From the NCBI GenBank assembly GCA_023251255.1, contig JAHEZD010000035.1, positions 1 through 58,469 of the forward strand: a DNA stretch of 58,469 bases. The letters run 5' to 3'. Below are positions 23,754 through 32,425 of this stretch, piece by piece. Both the position numbers and the translations under genes were made by a program. Under the pieces are notes generated by a model that searched no databases, was not told where the DNA came from, and saw only the letters and a program-made list of their open reading frames with translations. How positions within the stretch are numbered: the stretch's first letter is position 1; every line of letters starts with the position of its first letter. This stretch comes from Chitinophagaceae bacterium (lineage in GTDB: Bacteria; Bacteroidota; Bacteroidia; Chitinophagales; Chitinophagaceae).

Positions 23754-25013
23754 ATGGCAGACATTTTTGAAAAGTTGGTGAAGAACTATGGACCGATTGG
23801 TCAGCACAGGGAAAGGGCACACGGCTATTTTGCCTTTCCGAAACTGGAGGGGCCAATCAACAGCAGGATGAAGTTCCGTGGTAAGGACGTAATTGTTTGG
23901 AGCCTGAACAACTATTTGGGCCTGGCCAACCATCCGGATGTGAGGAAGATTGATGCGGAGGCGAGTGCGGAATGGGGACTTGCCTACCCAATGGGCGCAA
24001 GGATGATGAGCGGCAACAGTAACAACCACGAACAATTGGAAGCCGAACTGGCTGCTTTTGAAAGCAAGGAAGATGCTATATTGTTGAATTTTGGTTACCA
24101 AGGCATCATGAGCACCATTGATGCAATATGTGGAAGGCACGATGTAATTGTGTACGATGCGGAAAGCCATGCATGCATTATTGACGGATTGCGTTTGCAT
24201 CCGGGTCACCGCTATGTGTACAAACACAATGACCTCGAAGACTTTGAAAAGCAAATGGAACGTGCCACAGCCCTGATTGAAAAACAGAAGACCGGTGGCA
24301 TATTGGTGATTACAGAGGGCGTGTTTGGTATGGCTGGCGACCAAGGCAAACTGAAAGAAATCATTGACCTGAAAAGTAAGTTTGATTTCCGCTTGTTGGT
24401 AGATGATGCACATGGTTTTGGTACATTGGGCAAAACAGGCGCTGGAGCAGGGGAGGAGCAGGGTTGCCAGGATGGTATTGACCTGTACTTTTCCACTTTC
24501 GCCAAGTCAATGGCCAGCATCGGTGCATTTTTGGCCGGTCCAAGGATTATCATTGATTACATCCGTTACAATATCCGCTCACAAATTTTTGCCAAGAGCC
24601 TGCCCATGCCAATTGTATTGGGCAACCTGAAGCGTTTGGACATGTTGCGTACCATGCCCGAACTGAAAGAAAAATTATGGGCCAATGCTTTACGTTTACA
24701 AGCAGGGTTGAAGGAGCGTGGTTTTGATATTGGTAACACCGATACACCCGTTACGCCTGTTTACATGAAAGGCGGTGTAGAAGAAGCCACCCAAATGGTG
24801 ATGGACCTGAGGGAAAATTATGGTGTATTTGCATCCATTGTGGTATACCCTGTTATTCCTAAAGGGCATATTATTTACAGATTGATACCAAGTGCCGCAC
24901 ATAGTTTTGAGGATATTGATATCACGTTGAAAGCTTTCAGTGAAACCAAGGAAAAATTGGATGCTGGTTTGTATAAAGCAGAAGTGATCCCTGATATGGC
25001 AGAGGTGAAGTAG
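23754..25013 (+). CDS. Serine palmitoyltransferase-like alpha-oxoamine synthase
   Basis: This 419-residue PLP enzyme is of the alpha-oxoamine synthase class that condenses an amino acid with an acyl-CoA. The PLP lysine is Lys251 in STFAKSMAS, preceded by LLVDDAHGFGTLG (Asp217, His220). NNYLGLANHPDV and GARMMSGNSNNHEQLE are class signatures. Bacteroidota make sphingolipids with such an enzyme, so serine palmitoyltransferase is the likeliest role; 2-amino-3-ketobutyrate ligase is the main alternative. It is monocistronic, with its own promoter and terminator, as suits a constitutive membrane-lipid gene. Confidence 0.85.
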   Translation: MADIFEKLVKNYGPIGQHRERAHGYFAFPKLEGPINSRMKFRGKDVIVWSLNNYLGLANHPDVRKIDAEASAEWGLAYPMGARMMSGNSNNHEQLEAELAAFESKEDAILLNFGYQGIMSTIDAICGRHDVIVYDAESHACIIDGLRLHPGHRYVYKHNDLEDFEKQMERATALIEKQKTGGILVITEGVFGMAGDQGKLKEIIDLKSKFDFRLLVDDAHGFGTLGKTGAGAGEEQGCQDGIDLYFSTFAKSMASIGAFLAGPRIIIDYIRYNIRSQIFAKSLPMPIVLGNLKRLDMLRTMPELKEKLWANALRLQAGLKERGFDIGNTDTPVTPVYMKGGVEEATQMVMDLRENYGVFASIVVYPVIPKGHIIYRLIPSAAHSFEDIDITLKAFSETKEKLDAGLYKAEVIPDMAEVK

Positions 25014-25045
25014 GAAAGTGCAAAGTTGATAAAATATATAGGTAA

Positions 25046-25075
25046 AAGAGCCTCCCTGATTTCAGGGAGGCTCTT
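25046..25075. terminator. Bidirectional terminator between PLP synthase and GH43
   Basis: A perfect 13-bp inverted repeat (25046-25058 against 25063-25075) has an ATTT loop and is followed by TGTTTTATT. The genes on both sides converge, and on the minus strand TTTTACC follows the stem. Confidence 0.8.
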
Positions 25076-25108
25076 GTTTTATTATATGTTCTGTAAATAC
25101 TTATTATT

Positions 25109-26737
25109 TCATTGAGCTTTCACCATCACCACATCATCCACATAACAAAAAGCATTAGCCTTTCCTTCTGCCAAGAATCCAATCTCCACCTTTCCATCCT
25201 TGACAGGTATACGCTCAATACTAATGGTTTTCCATGATGGATTTTCTTCTTTGATACTGTATTTGAGCAGCTTGCCATTGCTCTTGGAATACATGTCCAA
25301 TTGGGCAAAACCATGACTGTTCTTCACTTTGGCAGTCAGGTTGTAATATCCATCTTCCAATTGTACAAACGGCGTTGAAGTGATTGTCTGGGATACTTTC
25401 CGTTTGAAGTTTACCCTGTCATTGATGTTCAGGCTCTTTTCACCAATCACCATCTTGCGGTCAGTTTCAGTATTGAAATAGTTCAGGACTGGTGAGCTGT
25501 TACTGTCAAGAGAAACCTTATTGCCTTCCATAACAGAAGTGGCCCAACCCAATAGATATTCCTGCACAGGTTTAACACGGCTTGGAATCCTTCTCCTATC
25601 TGCTTCAAAGCTGCCGTTCCTTACATAGTTATTGTCAGCAGCCACCTTCCATTCTCCTGTTTTTGCATCCAGGTTCCATGAACCCAATGAATTGAAGTGG
25701 GGGATTTTGCCTTCAAATGACAGCGGGAACCATTGATTGTAACCCAATCCGTTGCCTGCAAAATCGGCCCATCTATCACCGCAATAAACAATGGTCTCCT
25801 GTTTGCTGCCCTTTAGATTGCAGAAAAATCCGGTCTGCGTTACATGTGCATAATCATCGGTACATCCATCCATCACCAACATATTGTTGGTCGGTTCATA
25901 AGGTCCTCGAATGTCATCTGCCACCAAGTAATACGCAAAGGAGGCATCCCAGCCATAGATATTGGATGCACACATATAATACCTGCTATTGTACTTGAAC
26001 ATGCAATTGCCTTCGCGGCTTTCACCTTGAAAAACCTGTTTGCAGTCCAACAGGTTTACCATGCCATCCTTAATGCCAATTTCGGAAACATAGATCTTGC
26101 TCCGGCCCTTGCCGTAGGAATAAATAAGGTATGACTTACCATTGTCCTCATCTGTGAACACTGTTTGGTCGCCAGTATTGGTAGTGCCAATCATATCCCT
26201 CATGCTAATTTGTTGGTGCCAGGTGAACTGGCCGGTGGGCGTATTGGAAACAGCAATCAGCACTTGGCTGCCGTGCTGCACAAACATGGCATAGTTGTTC
26301 AGTTCTTTTATATAGGCCACACCGAGACGACCAACCCAAGTTCTACGGTTGCCATCCTGCTTCCTTAGTTCTTCTTTGGTTAGAACATCCGCTTCAAAGG
26401 TCCAGTTCACTAAATCAATGGAGCTGTAACAGGTAACGGATTCAAATGTGGCATGGTCATGCGTTATGGATGGGTCGTTCCGGTAGGTTTCTGCTTCTTT
26501 GTAATGGACACCGTACCAGTAATATTTTTTTGTTCCTGTAGCTGGATCAGCGAAACTGAATATGCCGCCACCCTGACTGTAAATAGGCTTTCCGTCCTTG
26601 GTGTTCCAGAATACATCATTCTTGATATTGAGTGGCTGCGCCTTTATGGTATCATGTTGAATGAAAATAAAAATAGCTGCAATAGCGATTGATTGGATAA
26701 ACGGTTTTCGTAAACAATCAGTAAATATTTTGAACAT
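25109..26737 (-). CDS. Secreted glycoside hydrolase, GH43-like
   Basis: This 542-residue secreted protein has a signal sequence (KPFIQSIAIAAIFIFI then TIKAQP). The N-terminal two thirds look like a five-bladed GH43-type propeller: YSQGGGIF, YYWYGVHYKEAETY, SSIDLVNWTFEADVL, RTWVGRLGVAYIKELNNYAM, GDQTVFTDEDNGKSYLIYS and YHMCAS-like YYMCASNIYG. The C-terminal ~170 residues form a beta-sandwich with repeated NGSFEADRR and YYNLTAKVKNS patterns, probably carbohydrate-binding. The family usually cleaves arabinose, xylose or galactose linkages; I cannot assign a substrate or certify the catalytic acids. I chose the ATG at 26737; an upstream ATG at 26788 would add 17 residues before the signal. No SusC/SusD pair is nearby. 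Confidence 0.75.
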   Translation of the reverse strand: MFKIFTDCLRKPFIQSIAIAAIFIFIQHDTIKAQPLNIKNDVFWNTKDGKPIYSQGGGIFSFADPATGTKKYYWYGVHYKEAETYRNDPSITHDHATFESVTCYSSIDLVNWTFEADVLTKEELRKQDGNRRTWVGRLGVAYIKELNNYAMFVQHGSQVLIAVSNTPTGQFTWHQQISMRDMIGTTNTGDQTVFTDEDNGKSYLIYSYGKGRSKIYVSEIGIKDGMVNLLDCKQVFQGESREGNCMFKYNSRYYMCASNIYGWDASFAYYLVADDIRGPYEPTNNMLVMDGCTDDYAHVTQTGFFCNLKGSKQETIVYCGDRWADFAGNGLGYNQWFPLSFEGKIPHFNSLGSWNLDAKTGEWKVAADNNYVRNGSFEADRRRIPSRVKPVQEYLLGWATSVMEGNKVSLDSNSSPVLNYFNTETDRKMVIGEKSLNINDRVNFKRKVSQTITSTPFVQLEDGYYNLTAKVKNSHGFAQLDMYSKSNGKLLKYSIKEENPSWKTISIERIPVKDGKVEIGFLAEGKANAFCYVDDVVMVKAQ

Positions 26738-26988
26738 ATGGCTGTTGAGGAAATTTGATGCTATAGAATATGACCTAAAAATATCCATTTACTACGAATG
26801 CCTGTCCTGTACATTAGGGGATGCATTTGTTCTGAGATTTGATGCGCCTTACAGCAACTGTTGCCAACTTAATCAATAAGATAGCCTAACAGTTTTTCCC
26901 CAACCACAATTTGTTTACATGCTGCTAATAGTTTGGTAACAATTAAGGTTGTACTTTATGGTTTCATTATTAACCTAACCAAACAAAC

Positions 26989-28347
26989 ATGAGAAACAAC
27001 AAACGCCTTCTATCGATGGCTTTCCTGGCCATCATCTTCTTTTCTGCCTGTAAGAAAGAATCCCTCACTGATTTCTCCGCTGCTGAAAAAACTGCAAAGA
27101 CAGTGACGGAATTGACTGCACTGGCAAGGACTGCGGCCATTACGGAGAACTTCGAGTCTGGAACAAAAACTGCTTATGCCATTGCCAATGTGACCTTGTC
27201 TTCTGGTTCATGGAGCCTTGATGATGCCTTGATTGGCAACTCCACATCCGACAGGAAAACAGGAACGCAATCAGCACGTATCCGCAACACGGGCATCCTC
27301 AACATGAACTTTGATGTGGACGGTGCATCCACTGTGACCATCAACCATGCGGTTTACGGGACTGACGGCAGCAGCACCTGGCAACTCTGGGTGTCAACCA
27401 ATGCGGGCAGCAGCTATGCACAGGTTGGCAGCACGGTGACTACTTCTTCCACCACATTGCAGTCTGCCAGTTTCACCATCAACAATGCAGCGAACCTGCG
27501 TTTGTCCATCCGCAAGGTTTCTGGCGGCACCAACAGGATAAATATTGATGATATTGTGATCAATCCAGCAAGTGGTGGCGGCGGCGGAACCGTTCCGGGA
27601 GATGATGACAATATGCTGATGGGCAACCCGAGCAATGCTACTGTTGATATTGTGAACACGGGAAATTATTTGATGGACAAAACCTATTACAAGATGTCCT
27701 ACCACCGTGACCGCGGTACACCCAACTGGACAAGCTGGCATATCAAGTCAACCGATCTGGGCAGCACAGCAAGGCAGGATGATTTCAGGGCGGATGCTAC
27801 ATTGCCTTCCGGCTGGTACCAAGTTGGTTCTACCAGTTACTCAGGAAGCGGGTTCGATAGGGGACATCAGTGCCCAAGTGCAGATAGGACTGCAAGTGTG
27901 GCAGCTAACTCCTCCACTTTCTTGATGACGAACATGATTCCGCAGGCACCCAACAACAACCAGCAAACTTGGGCAAACCTGGAGACCTATGAACGTTCGC
28001 TGGTTACCGCAGGCAATGAAGTGTATATTATTTGCGGTTCTTATGGTATAGGTGGAACAGGTAGCAGTGGCTCTGCCAATACAATCAATAGCGGGCACGT
28101 AACCGTGCCCAGCAATGTTTGGAAAGTGATTGTTGTTTTGTCAAATGGCAACAATGATTTGAGCCGTGTAACCACCAGCACAAGGGTCATTGCTGTGAAC
28201 ACGCCCAATATCAATACCATCAACAGCGATTGGAAAACCTATCGTGTATCCGTAAATTCCATTGAAGCAGCAACGGGCTATGATATTTTATCCAATGTGC
28301 CAACTGCTGTTCAGAATGTGATTGAGGCGGTGGTAGACAACCAATAA
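26989..28347 (+). CDS. DNA/RNA non-specific endonuclease lipoprotein
   Basis: This 452-residue lipoprotein has lipobox IFFSAC (Cys21). Residues about 50-200 are a beta-rich domain (ITENFESGTKTAYA, GSWSLDDALIGN, INIDDIVINPASG) of the jelly-roll type found on surface proteins. A Gly-rich hinge leads to a NUC1-type nuclease domain (about 220-440). The signature is FDRGHQCPSADR with the catalytic His293, and the metal-binding Asn is in NMIPQAPNNNQ. Such enzymes degrade DNA and RNA without sequence preference, here at the cell surface or in the periplasm, probably for nutrient scavenging or defence. No immunity gene is adjacent. It ends at a strong shared terminator. Confidence 0.87.
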   Translation: MRNNKRLLSMAFLAIIFFSACKKESLTDFSAAEKTAKTVTELTALARTAAITENFESGTKTAYAIANVTLSSGSWSLDDALIGNSTSDRKTGTQSARIRNTGILNMNFDVDGASTVTINHAVYGTDGSSTWQLWVSTNAGSSYAQVGSTVTTSSTTLQSASFTINNAANLRLSIRKVSGGTNRINIDDIVINPASGGGGGTVPGDDDNMLMGNPSNATVDIVNTGNYLMDKTYYKMSYHRDRGTPNWTSWHIKSTDLGSTARQDDFRADATLPSGWYQVGSTSYSGSGFDRGHQCPSADRTASVAANSSTFLMTNMIPQAPNNNQQTWANLETYERSLVTAGNEVYIICGSYGIGGTGSSGSANTINSGHVTVPSNVWKVIVVLSNGNNDLSRVTTSTRVIAVNTPNINTINSDWKTYRVSVNSIEAATGYDILSNVPTAVQNVIEAVVDNQ

Positions 28348-28480
28348 TTAAGCAGCTAACCGTTGGTCAGCGTTAAGAACATTGTTAACCAGCTCACTGA
28401 GAAAATGTTCATTCATTGGCATTCAAATAAAAATGACACATTCTTTTCTTCGCACAAATAGCTCCATCTGGCCAGCAAAT

Positions 28481-28516
28481 AAAAAGTGGCTGTCTTTCAT
28501 AAGACAGCCACTTTTT
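28481..28516. terminator. Bidirectional terminator between nuclease and rfaE2
   Basis: A perfect 16-bp inverted repeat (28481-28496 against 28501-28516) with a TCAT loop is bounded by A5 and T5, so it works for both convergent genes. Confidence 0.85.
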
Positions 28517-28535
28517 ATTCCGGATAGAATTGATG

Positions 28536-29027
28536 TTACAAATGCTTGATTTTTTCCAGGATGCCCGTTGTTGAAAAACCTTCGACAATCTTATTGATTA
28601 CCACCCTGCCGCCATTGGCAATGGTTTCCTTTGCACCCACAATTTGTTCAATGGTATAATCGCCGCCTTTAACCATCACGTCAGGTTGCAGGTTCACAAT
28701 GAGGTTCAAAGGGGTGTCTTCCTCAAAAATGATGACTGCATCCACGATGGCCAAGCTTGCCAGGAGCAATGCGCGGCTATGTTCATTGTTGATGGGGCGT
28801 TCAGTGCCTTTCAAGCGTTTGGTGCTGGCATCGCTGTTCACGCCAACAATCAAATAATCCGCCTCGGCCGCTGCCGCCGATAAGGATGCAATATGTCCTT
28901 CGTGCAGGATATCGAAACAGCCATTGGTAAAAGCAATTGTTTTGCTGTTGATTTTCCAACCAGCTATTTCCCGCTGCAATGGTTGCAGTTCAAAAATTTT
29001 CTTTGGTATGGCCTGTGCTTGTTTCAT
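28536..29027 (-). CDS. rfaE2: Heptose-1-phosphate adenylyltransferase-type nucleotidyltransferase
   Basis: This 163-residue enzyme matches the C-terminal (adenylyltransferase) half of HldE, here as a separate protein. The nucleotide-binding motif is FTNGCFDILHEGHI, followed by YLIVGVNSDASTKRLKG and VMVKGGDYTIEQIVGA. It activates D-glycero-D-manno-heptose 1-phosphate for lipopolysaccharide core synthesis. I see no partner kinase or isomerase in the window. It is the last gene of the minus-strand run panC-panD-UPF0104-rfaE2, 84 bases after the flippase-like gene. Confidence 0.9.
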   Translation of the reverse strand: MKQAQAIPKKIFELQPLQREIAGWKINSKTIAFTNGCFDILHEGHIASLSAAAAEADYLIVGVNSDASTKRLKGTERPINNEHSRALLLASLAIVDAVIIFEEDTPLNLIVNLQPDVMVKGGDYTIEQIVGAKETIANGGRVVINKIVEGFSTTGILEKIKHL

Positions 29028-29111
29028 AAGTAATGATTTTGTTAAGTTGAATGGCCGGATAGAATCTTAAAACGTATGATACAGAAATGATGATACTTAT
29101 CCAGCCATTGG

Positions 29112-30140
29112 TTATGCAATCGGTTCCTGTATTTTCTTTTTATTGTACCAAGGTAAAAGGATCATGCACACAAAACCAACAACCAGTACAATGATACATT
29201 GTGCAAACCATTGCAAGGTGCCGTTGGCATAACCAACTGCATTGGGGATGCTATTGTCCTGCAGTTCCAATGTTTTGGCCAGTAAGTAAGCATAAGCTCC
29301 AATGCCCCCGGGCGTAACGATCATGCCGATACTTGCGAAGGCAAGGCAACTGATTGCCTCAGTGAGGCCAAGCCCCGACGTGCCCGACGTGGCATAGAAA
29401 CCAATCCATGTGCCGCCAAGGTAAAGGCACCAGATGGCAATTGAATAGAATGCAAATAGTCCTTTCTGTTTCAGCTTTCTTGCAGTGCTGAGGCCTTCCC
29501 AAACGCCCAGCAGCAATTTTTTCAGGTTCATCAAAAACTTCTGCAACCTTTTTGAAACGACCAACCAAACAAATAGAGCAACTAGCAGCACACCTATAAC
29601 GATTAATACGATCCTTTTTGTTTCGCTCATGGCTTCCTTGGGGTTCCCTGCCATGAATTCCTTTAAATGATGGTAACTTTTGATGACCACATCAAACTGC
29701 AGTACCAATGCCAATAAGAATACGATTCCAAGGCTCAGCACATCAAAGGCACGTTCTGCCACAATGGTCCCCACAATTTTTTCGGCAGGTATCTTTTCAT
29801 ACTTGGCAAGTATGGTGCATTTCAGTACTTCCCCCAAACGGGGCACGGCCAAGTTCGCCATGTAGCCAATCATCACAGCAAAAAAAGTATTGGGGAAAGA
29901 GGGGGCATAGCCCATTGGCTGCAGCAGGATGCGCCAGCGCAGGGAACGGAGAATATGGCTCAACGTAAGTATGGCAAAAACAGGTACCAGCAACCAGTAA
30001 CGGGCATTGGCAATGGCATATTTGAATTCGTTCCATTCCTTTTCATTGCTCATTATTTTGTGCAGGCTCAGCCAAATGAGAAATACGCCAATGCCAAGGA
30101 AGAACATATACTTAAATAAGTTGACCAGTTTTTTTTTCAT
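29112..30140 (-). CDS. UPF0104 / LPG-synthase-TM flippase-like membrane protein
   Basis: This 342-residue protein has about eight membrane spans. It belongs to the family related to the transmembrane part of lysylphosphatidylglycerol synthase: SHILRSLRWRILLQPMGYAP, TFFAVMIGYMANLAVPRLGEVLKC, IVGTIVAERAFDVLSL and IGMIVTPGGIGAYAYLLAKTL. The soluble aminoacyltransferase domain is absent, so it may move or sense lipid rather than modify it. It follows panD by 57 bases on the same strand, a frequent position in this phylum. The substrate is unknown. Confidence 0.85.
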   Translation of the reverse strand: MKKKLVNLFKYMFFLGIGVFLIWLSLHKIMSNEKEWNEFKYAIANARYWLLVPVFAILTLSHILRSLRWRILLQPMGYAPSFPNTFFAVMIGYMANLAVPRLGEVLKCTILAKYEKIPAEKIVGTIVAERAFDVLSLGIVFLLALVLQFDVVIKSYHHLKEFMAGNPKEAMSETKRIVLIVIGVLLVALFVWLVVSKRLQKFLMNLKKLLLGVWEGLSTARKLKQKGLFAFYSIAIWCLYLGGTWIGFYATSGTSGLGLTEAISCLAFASIGMIVTPGGIGAYAYLLAKTLELQDNSIPNAVGYANGTLQWFAQCIIVLVVGFVCMILLPWYNKKKIQEPIA

Positions 30141-30197
30141 GCAGGAGTATTCAACGGCAATTTAAGAAAGAATAAATGTAACGAACAATGATATATG

Positions 30198-30551
30198 CTA
30201 TGCCTTCATCAACTTATTGTTTCCTTCAGGAAAAATGACCCATGGTTTGAAACTCCTGGCTTCATCAAAATCCATCAATGCATAGGAGATGATAATGACC
30301 ACGTCTCCAACAGCAGCCTTACGGGCAGCAGGGCCATTTAAACAAACAACGCCACTGCCACGTGGCCCTTTGATGATATAGGTTTCAAGTCTTTCACCAT
30401 TGTTCACGTTTACCACCTGCACCTTTTCATTTTCAATCATATTGCCCGCATCCATCAGGTCCTCATCAATGGTAATGCTGCCTACATAATTAAGGTTGGC
30501 TTCGGTTACGGTGGCCCTATGGATTTTCGATTTCAATACTTGTATCTGCAT
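30198..30551 (-). CDS. panD: Aspartate 1-decarboxylase
   Basis: The enzyme makes beta-alanine from aspartate for pantothenate. The 117-residue proenzyme cleaves itself at Gly24-Ser25 (NYVGSITID), and Ser25 becomes the pyruvoyl cofactor. [25 protein letters not shown] and [13 protein letters not shown] are standard. It follows panC by 71 bases, so both branches of pantothenate synthesis are co-located. Confidence 0.96.
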   Translation of the reverse strand: MQIQVLKSKIHRATVTEANLNYVGSITIDEDLMDAGNMIENEKVQVVNVNNGERLETYIIKGPRGSGVVCLNGPAARKAAVGDVVIIISYALMDFDEARSFKPWVIFPEGNNKLMKA

Positions 30552-30622
30552 GGAATATTTTTTTAGAAGTTATTGGATACGGACCAGTTACTGTTCCTAC
30601 TAAATTGCATGAAAATGTTGGA

Positions 30623-31474
30623 TCAATTGAGCAGTTGATTGTCTATCAATCTTACGCCATGTAAAAAGGCAGCTACCAAGGCTACCAATTTCTCCCTTCC
30701 GTCCCATGTTTCAATAGGCTGCAAAGTTGAGGCATCACATATTGATATGTAGTCAATTTTTTCAAAACCTGCTTCCGATATTTTTTCACGGGCAATGGAA
30801 AGCAATGGCAATAATGGGCCATGTTGGATATGCTGTTCAATAAACTTGAGTGTCTGGTAGATGGCCGTGGCTTTTGCTTTGTCCTCATCGTTCAATCTCA
30901 TGTTCCTGCTGCTCATGGCCAAGCCAGATGGTTCCCTTAAAATACCACCGATAACAATATCGGTTTCCGTCATGCCAATCAGTTCAACCAGCTTCTTGAT
31001 AACCATGCACTGCTGGTAATCCTTCTGTCCAATAAAAACCGAGTTGGGGCGAACAATGTCCAACAGCCTATGTACTACTTGGCAGACACCCTGAAAATGG
31101 CCAGGGCGGAAACTTCCTTCCAATAAATTTTCGAGATAGCCCAGGTCATAATATTCCTTGGGAGCAGTTCCCTCCGGGTACATTTCATTCACGGAAGGCA
31201 GGAACAGTATATCGCATTGGTTCCTTTCCAATAACAACACATCCTGCTCAATGGTAATAGGGTACTTCGCAAAATCCTTGGGGTCATTGAACTGTGTGGG
31301 GTTCACAAAAATACTGCAAACAGTTAAGGAGCAATGTTTTTTGCTCAGGTCCACCAGCGATAGATGGCCTTGGTGCAAGGCCCCCATCGTAGGTACAAAA
31401 CCAATGGTGGCCTTATTGTAAACAGGTGTTCCCAATACTTTATGGAGACTGTCAACCGTTTTGCAAATAATCAT
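30623..31474 (-). CDS. panC: Pantoate--beta-alanine ligase
   Basis: This 283-residue ligase joins pantoate and beta-alanine using ATP. GFVPTMGALHQGHLSLV is the HxGH nucleotide motif, VFIGQKDYQQCMVIKKLV the pantoate site, and LAMSSRNMRLND the KMSKS-like loop. I use the ATG at 31474 (MIICKTV); the open frame reaches a TTG at 31498. It heads the minus-strand run and is divergent from the glycogen-synthase-like gene, with only about 105 bases between starts. Confidence 0.95.
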   Translation of the reverse strand: MIICKTVDSLHKVLGTPVYNKATIGFVPTMGALHQGHLSLVDLSKKHCSLTVCSIFVNPTQFNDPKDFAKYPITIEQDVLLLERNQCDILFLPSVNEMYPEGTAPKEYYDLGYLENLLEGSFRPGHFQGVCQVVHRLLDIVRPNSVFIGQKDYQQCMVIKKLVELIGMTETDIVIGGILREPSGLAMSSRNMRLNDEDKAKATAIYQTLKFIEQHIQHGPLLPLLSIAREKISEAGFEKIDYISICDASTLQPIETWDGREKLVALVAAFLHGVRLIDNQLLN

Positions 31475-31511
31475 ATTTTGTAGGTTAAAAGAGGCCAAGT
31501 TTAGTTGGGCG

Positions 31512-31541
31512 TTGCTTTTCGAGCTATTTTAGCTACTTTTG
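31512..31541 (+). promoter_or_regulatory. Bacteroidota promoter for the glycogen-synthase-like gene
   Basis: TTG at 31512-31514 is followed after 19 bases by TACTTTTG at 31534-31541. The ATG at 31579 lies about 31 bases after the expected start. Confidence 0.65.
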
Positions 31542-31578
31542 CCGCCTGTTAAAAAGACCCCTTAATTCAGCTTAACTG

Positions 31579-32394
31579 ATGTCAAAGAAAAGAATTTTAT
31601 TTATTGCCACTGAAATGTCTCCCTATTTAGAGTTGACAGAGTTTGCAGAGATCGTGAATAAGCTGGCAATAAAGAGCAACGATTCAGGCTTAGAAGTGAG
31701 ATGCATCATGCCCCGTTTTGGTGTGATCAACGAACGCCGCCACCGCCTTCATGAAGTTGTGAGATTAAGTGGTATCAATGTCAGTGTTGATAATGACGAT
31801 TATCCCTTGCAGATAAAAGTGGCTTCCTTGCCCAATGCACGTTTGCAGATTTATTTCCTGGAAAACGAGGATTTTTTCAAACGTAAGTTCATCTTCCATG
31901 ACGAGGAGGAAAAATGGTTTGATGACAACGGTTTAAGGACCATTTTCTTTGCGAAGGGTGCCTTGGAAACAGTGAAGAAATTTGGATGGCCGCCGGATAT
32001 CATTCATTGCAGCGGCTGGATGAGCAGTTTGGTACCAGCTTTTATCAAGACGGCCTACAAACGTGAACCCGTATTTGCCCATAGCAAAATCGTGTTCACC
32101 ATTGGCCAGAATACCTTCAAGGAAAAATTGGGACCTGATTTTTTGAAGCAGGCGCTTATCAATAATAATATTACGCCCAAGGACCTTGAAATATTCAAGG
32201 ATGTAAACAATACGGCACTGTTCAGGGGCGGGGCCACTTATGCCGATGCCATTACATTTGGTGCAGAAAAGCCGGATAAAAAATTAGTGGAAGAGTTTTC
32301 CAAGGTGAGGGGCAAGAAAGTGATTCCTTTCAAAGGCTGGGATACTGATTTAACAGAGTATTTAGAATTGTACAACGACCTTGCGAGCAAGTAA
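31579..32394 (+). CDS. Glycogen-synthase-like protein, N-terminal half only
   Basis: This 271-residue protein resembles the N-terminal Rossmann half of GT5 glycogen/starch synthases (RILFIATEMSPYLELTEFAE, VRCIMPRFGV, PDIIHCSGWMSSLVPAFIK, KIVFTIGQNTFKEKLGP). Two essential parts are missing. The K-x-G-G-L motif that grips ADP-glucose is replaced by LELTEFA, and the whole C-terminal GT-B half is absent; the protein ends naturally. It is therefore unlikely to make glycogen. Its conserved place between panC and a DUF4270 gene in this phylum suggests a maintained non-classical role. The stop is followed within 32 bases by the DUF4270 start. Confidence 0.85.
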   Translation: MSKKRILFIATEMSPYLELTEFAEIVNKLAIKSNDSGLEVRCIMPRFGVINERRHRLHEVVRLSGINVSVDNDDYPLQIKVASLPNARLQIYFLENEDFFKRKFIFHDEEEKWFDDNGLRTIFFAKGALETVKKFGWPPDIIHCSGWMSSLVPAFIKTAYKREPVFAHSKIVFTIGQNTFKEKLGPDFLKQALINNNITPKDLEIFKDVNNTALFRGGATYADAITFGAEKPDKKLVEEFSKVRGKKVIPFKGWDTDLTEYLELYNDLASK

Positions 32395-32425
32395 TTACTA
32401 ATCCTTATTTAATCTATTAACTATC

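Noticed and set aside
23739-24413. A 224-codon minus-strand frame opposite the PLP synthase
   Set aside because: It lies wholly within the well-supported synthase gene, is rich in Cys, His and Phe as in antisense frames, and has no family match.
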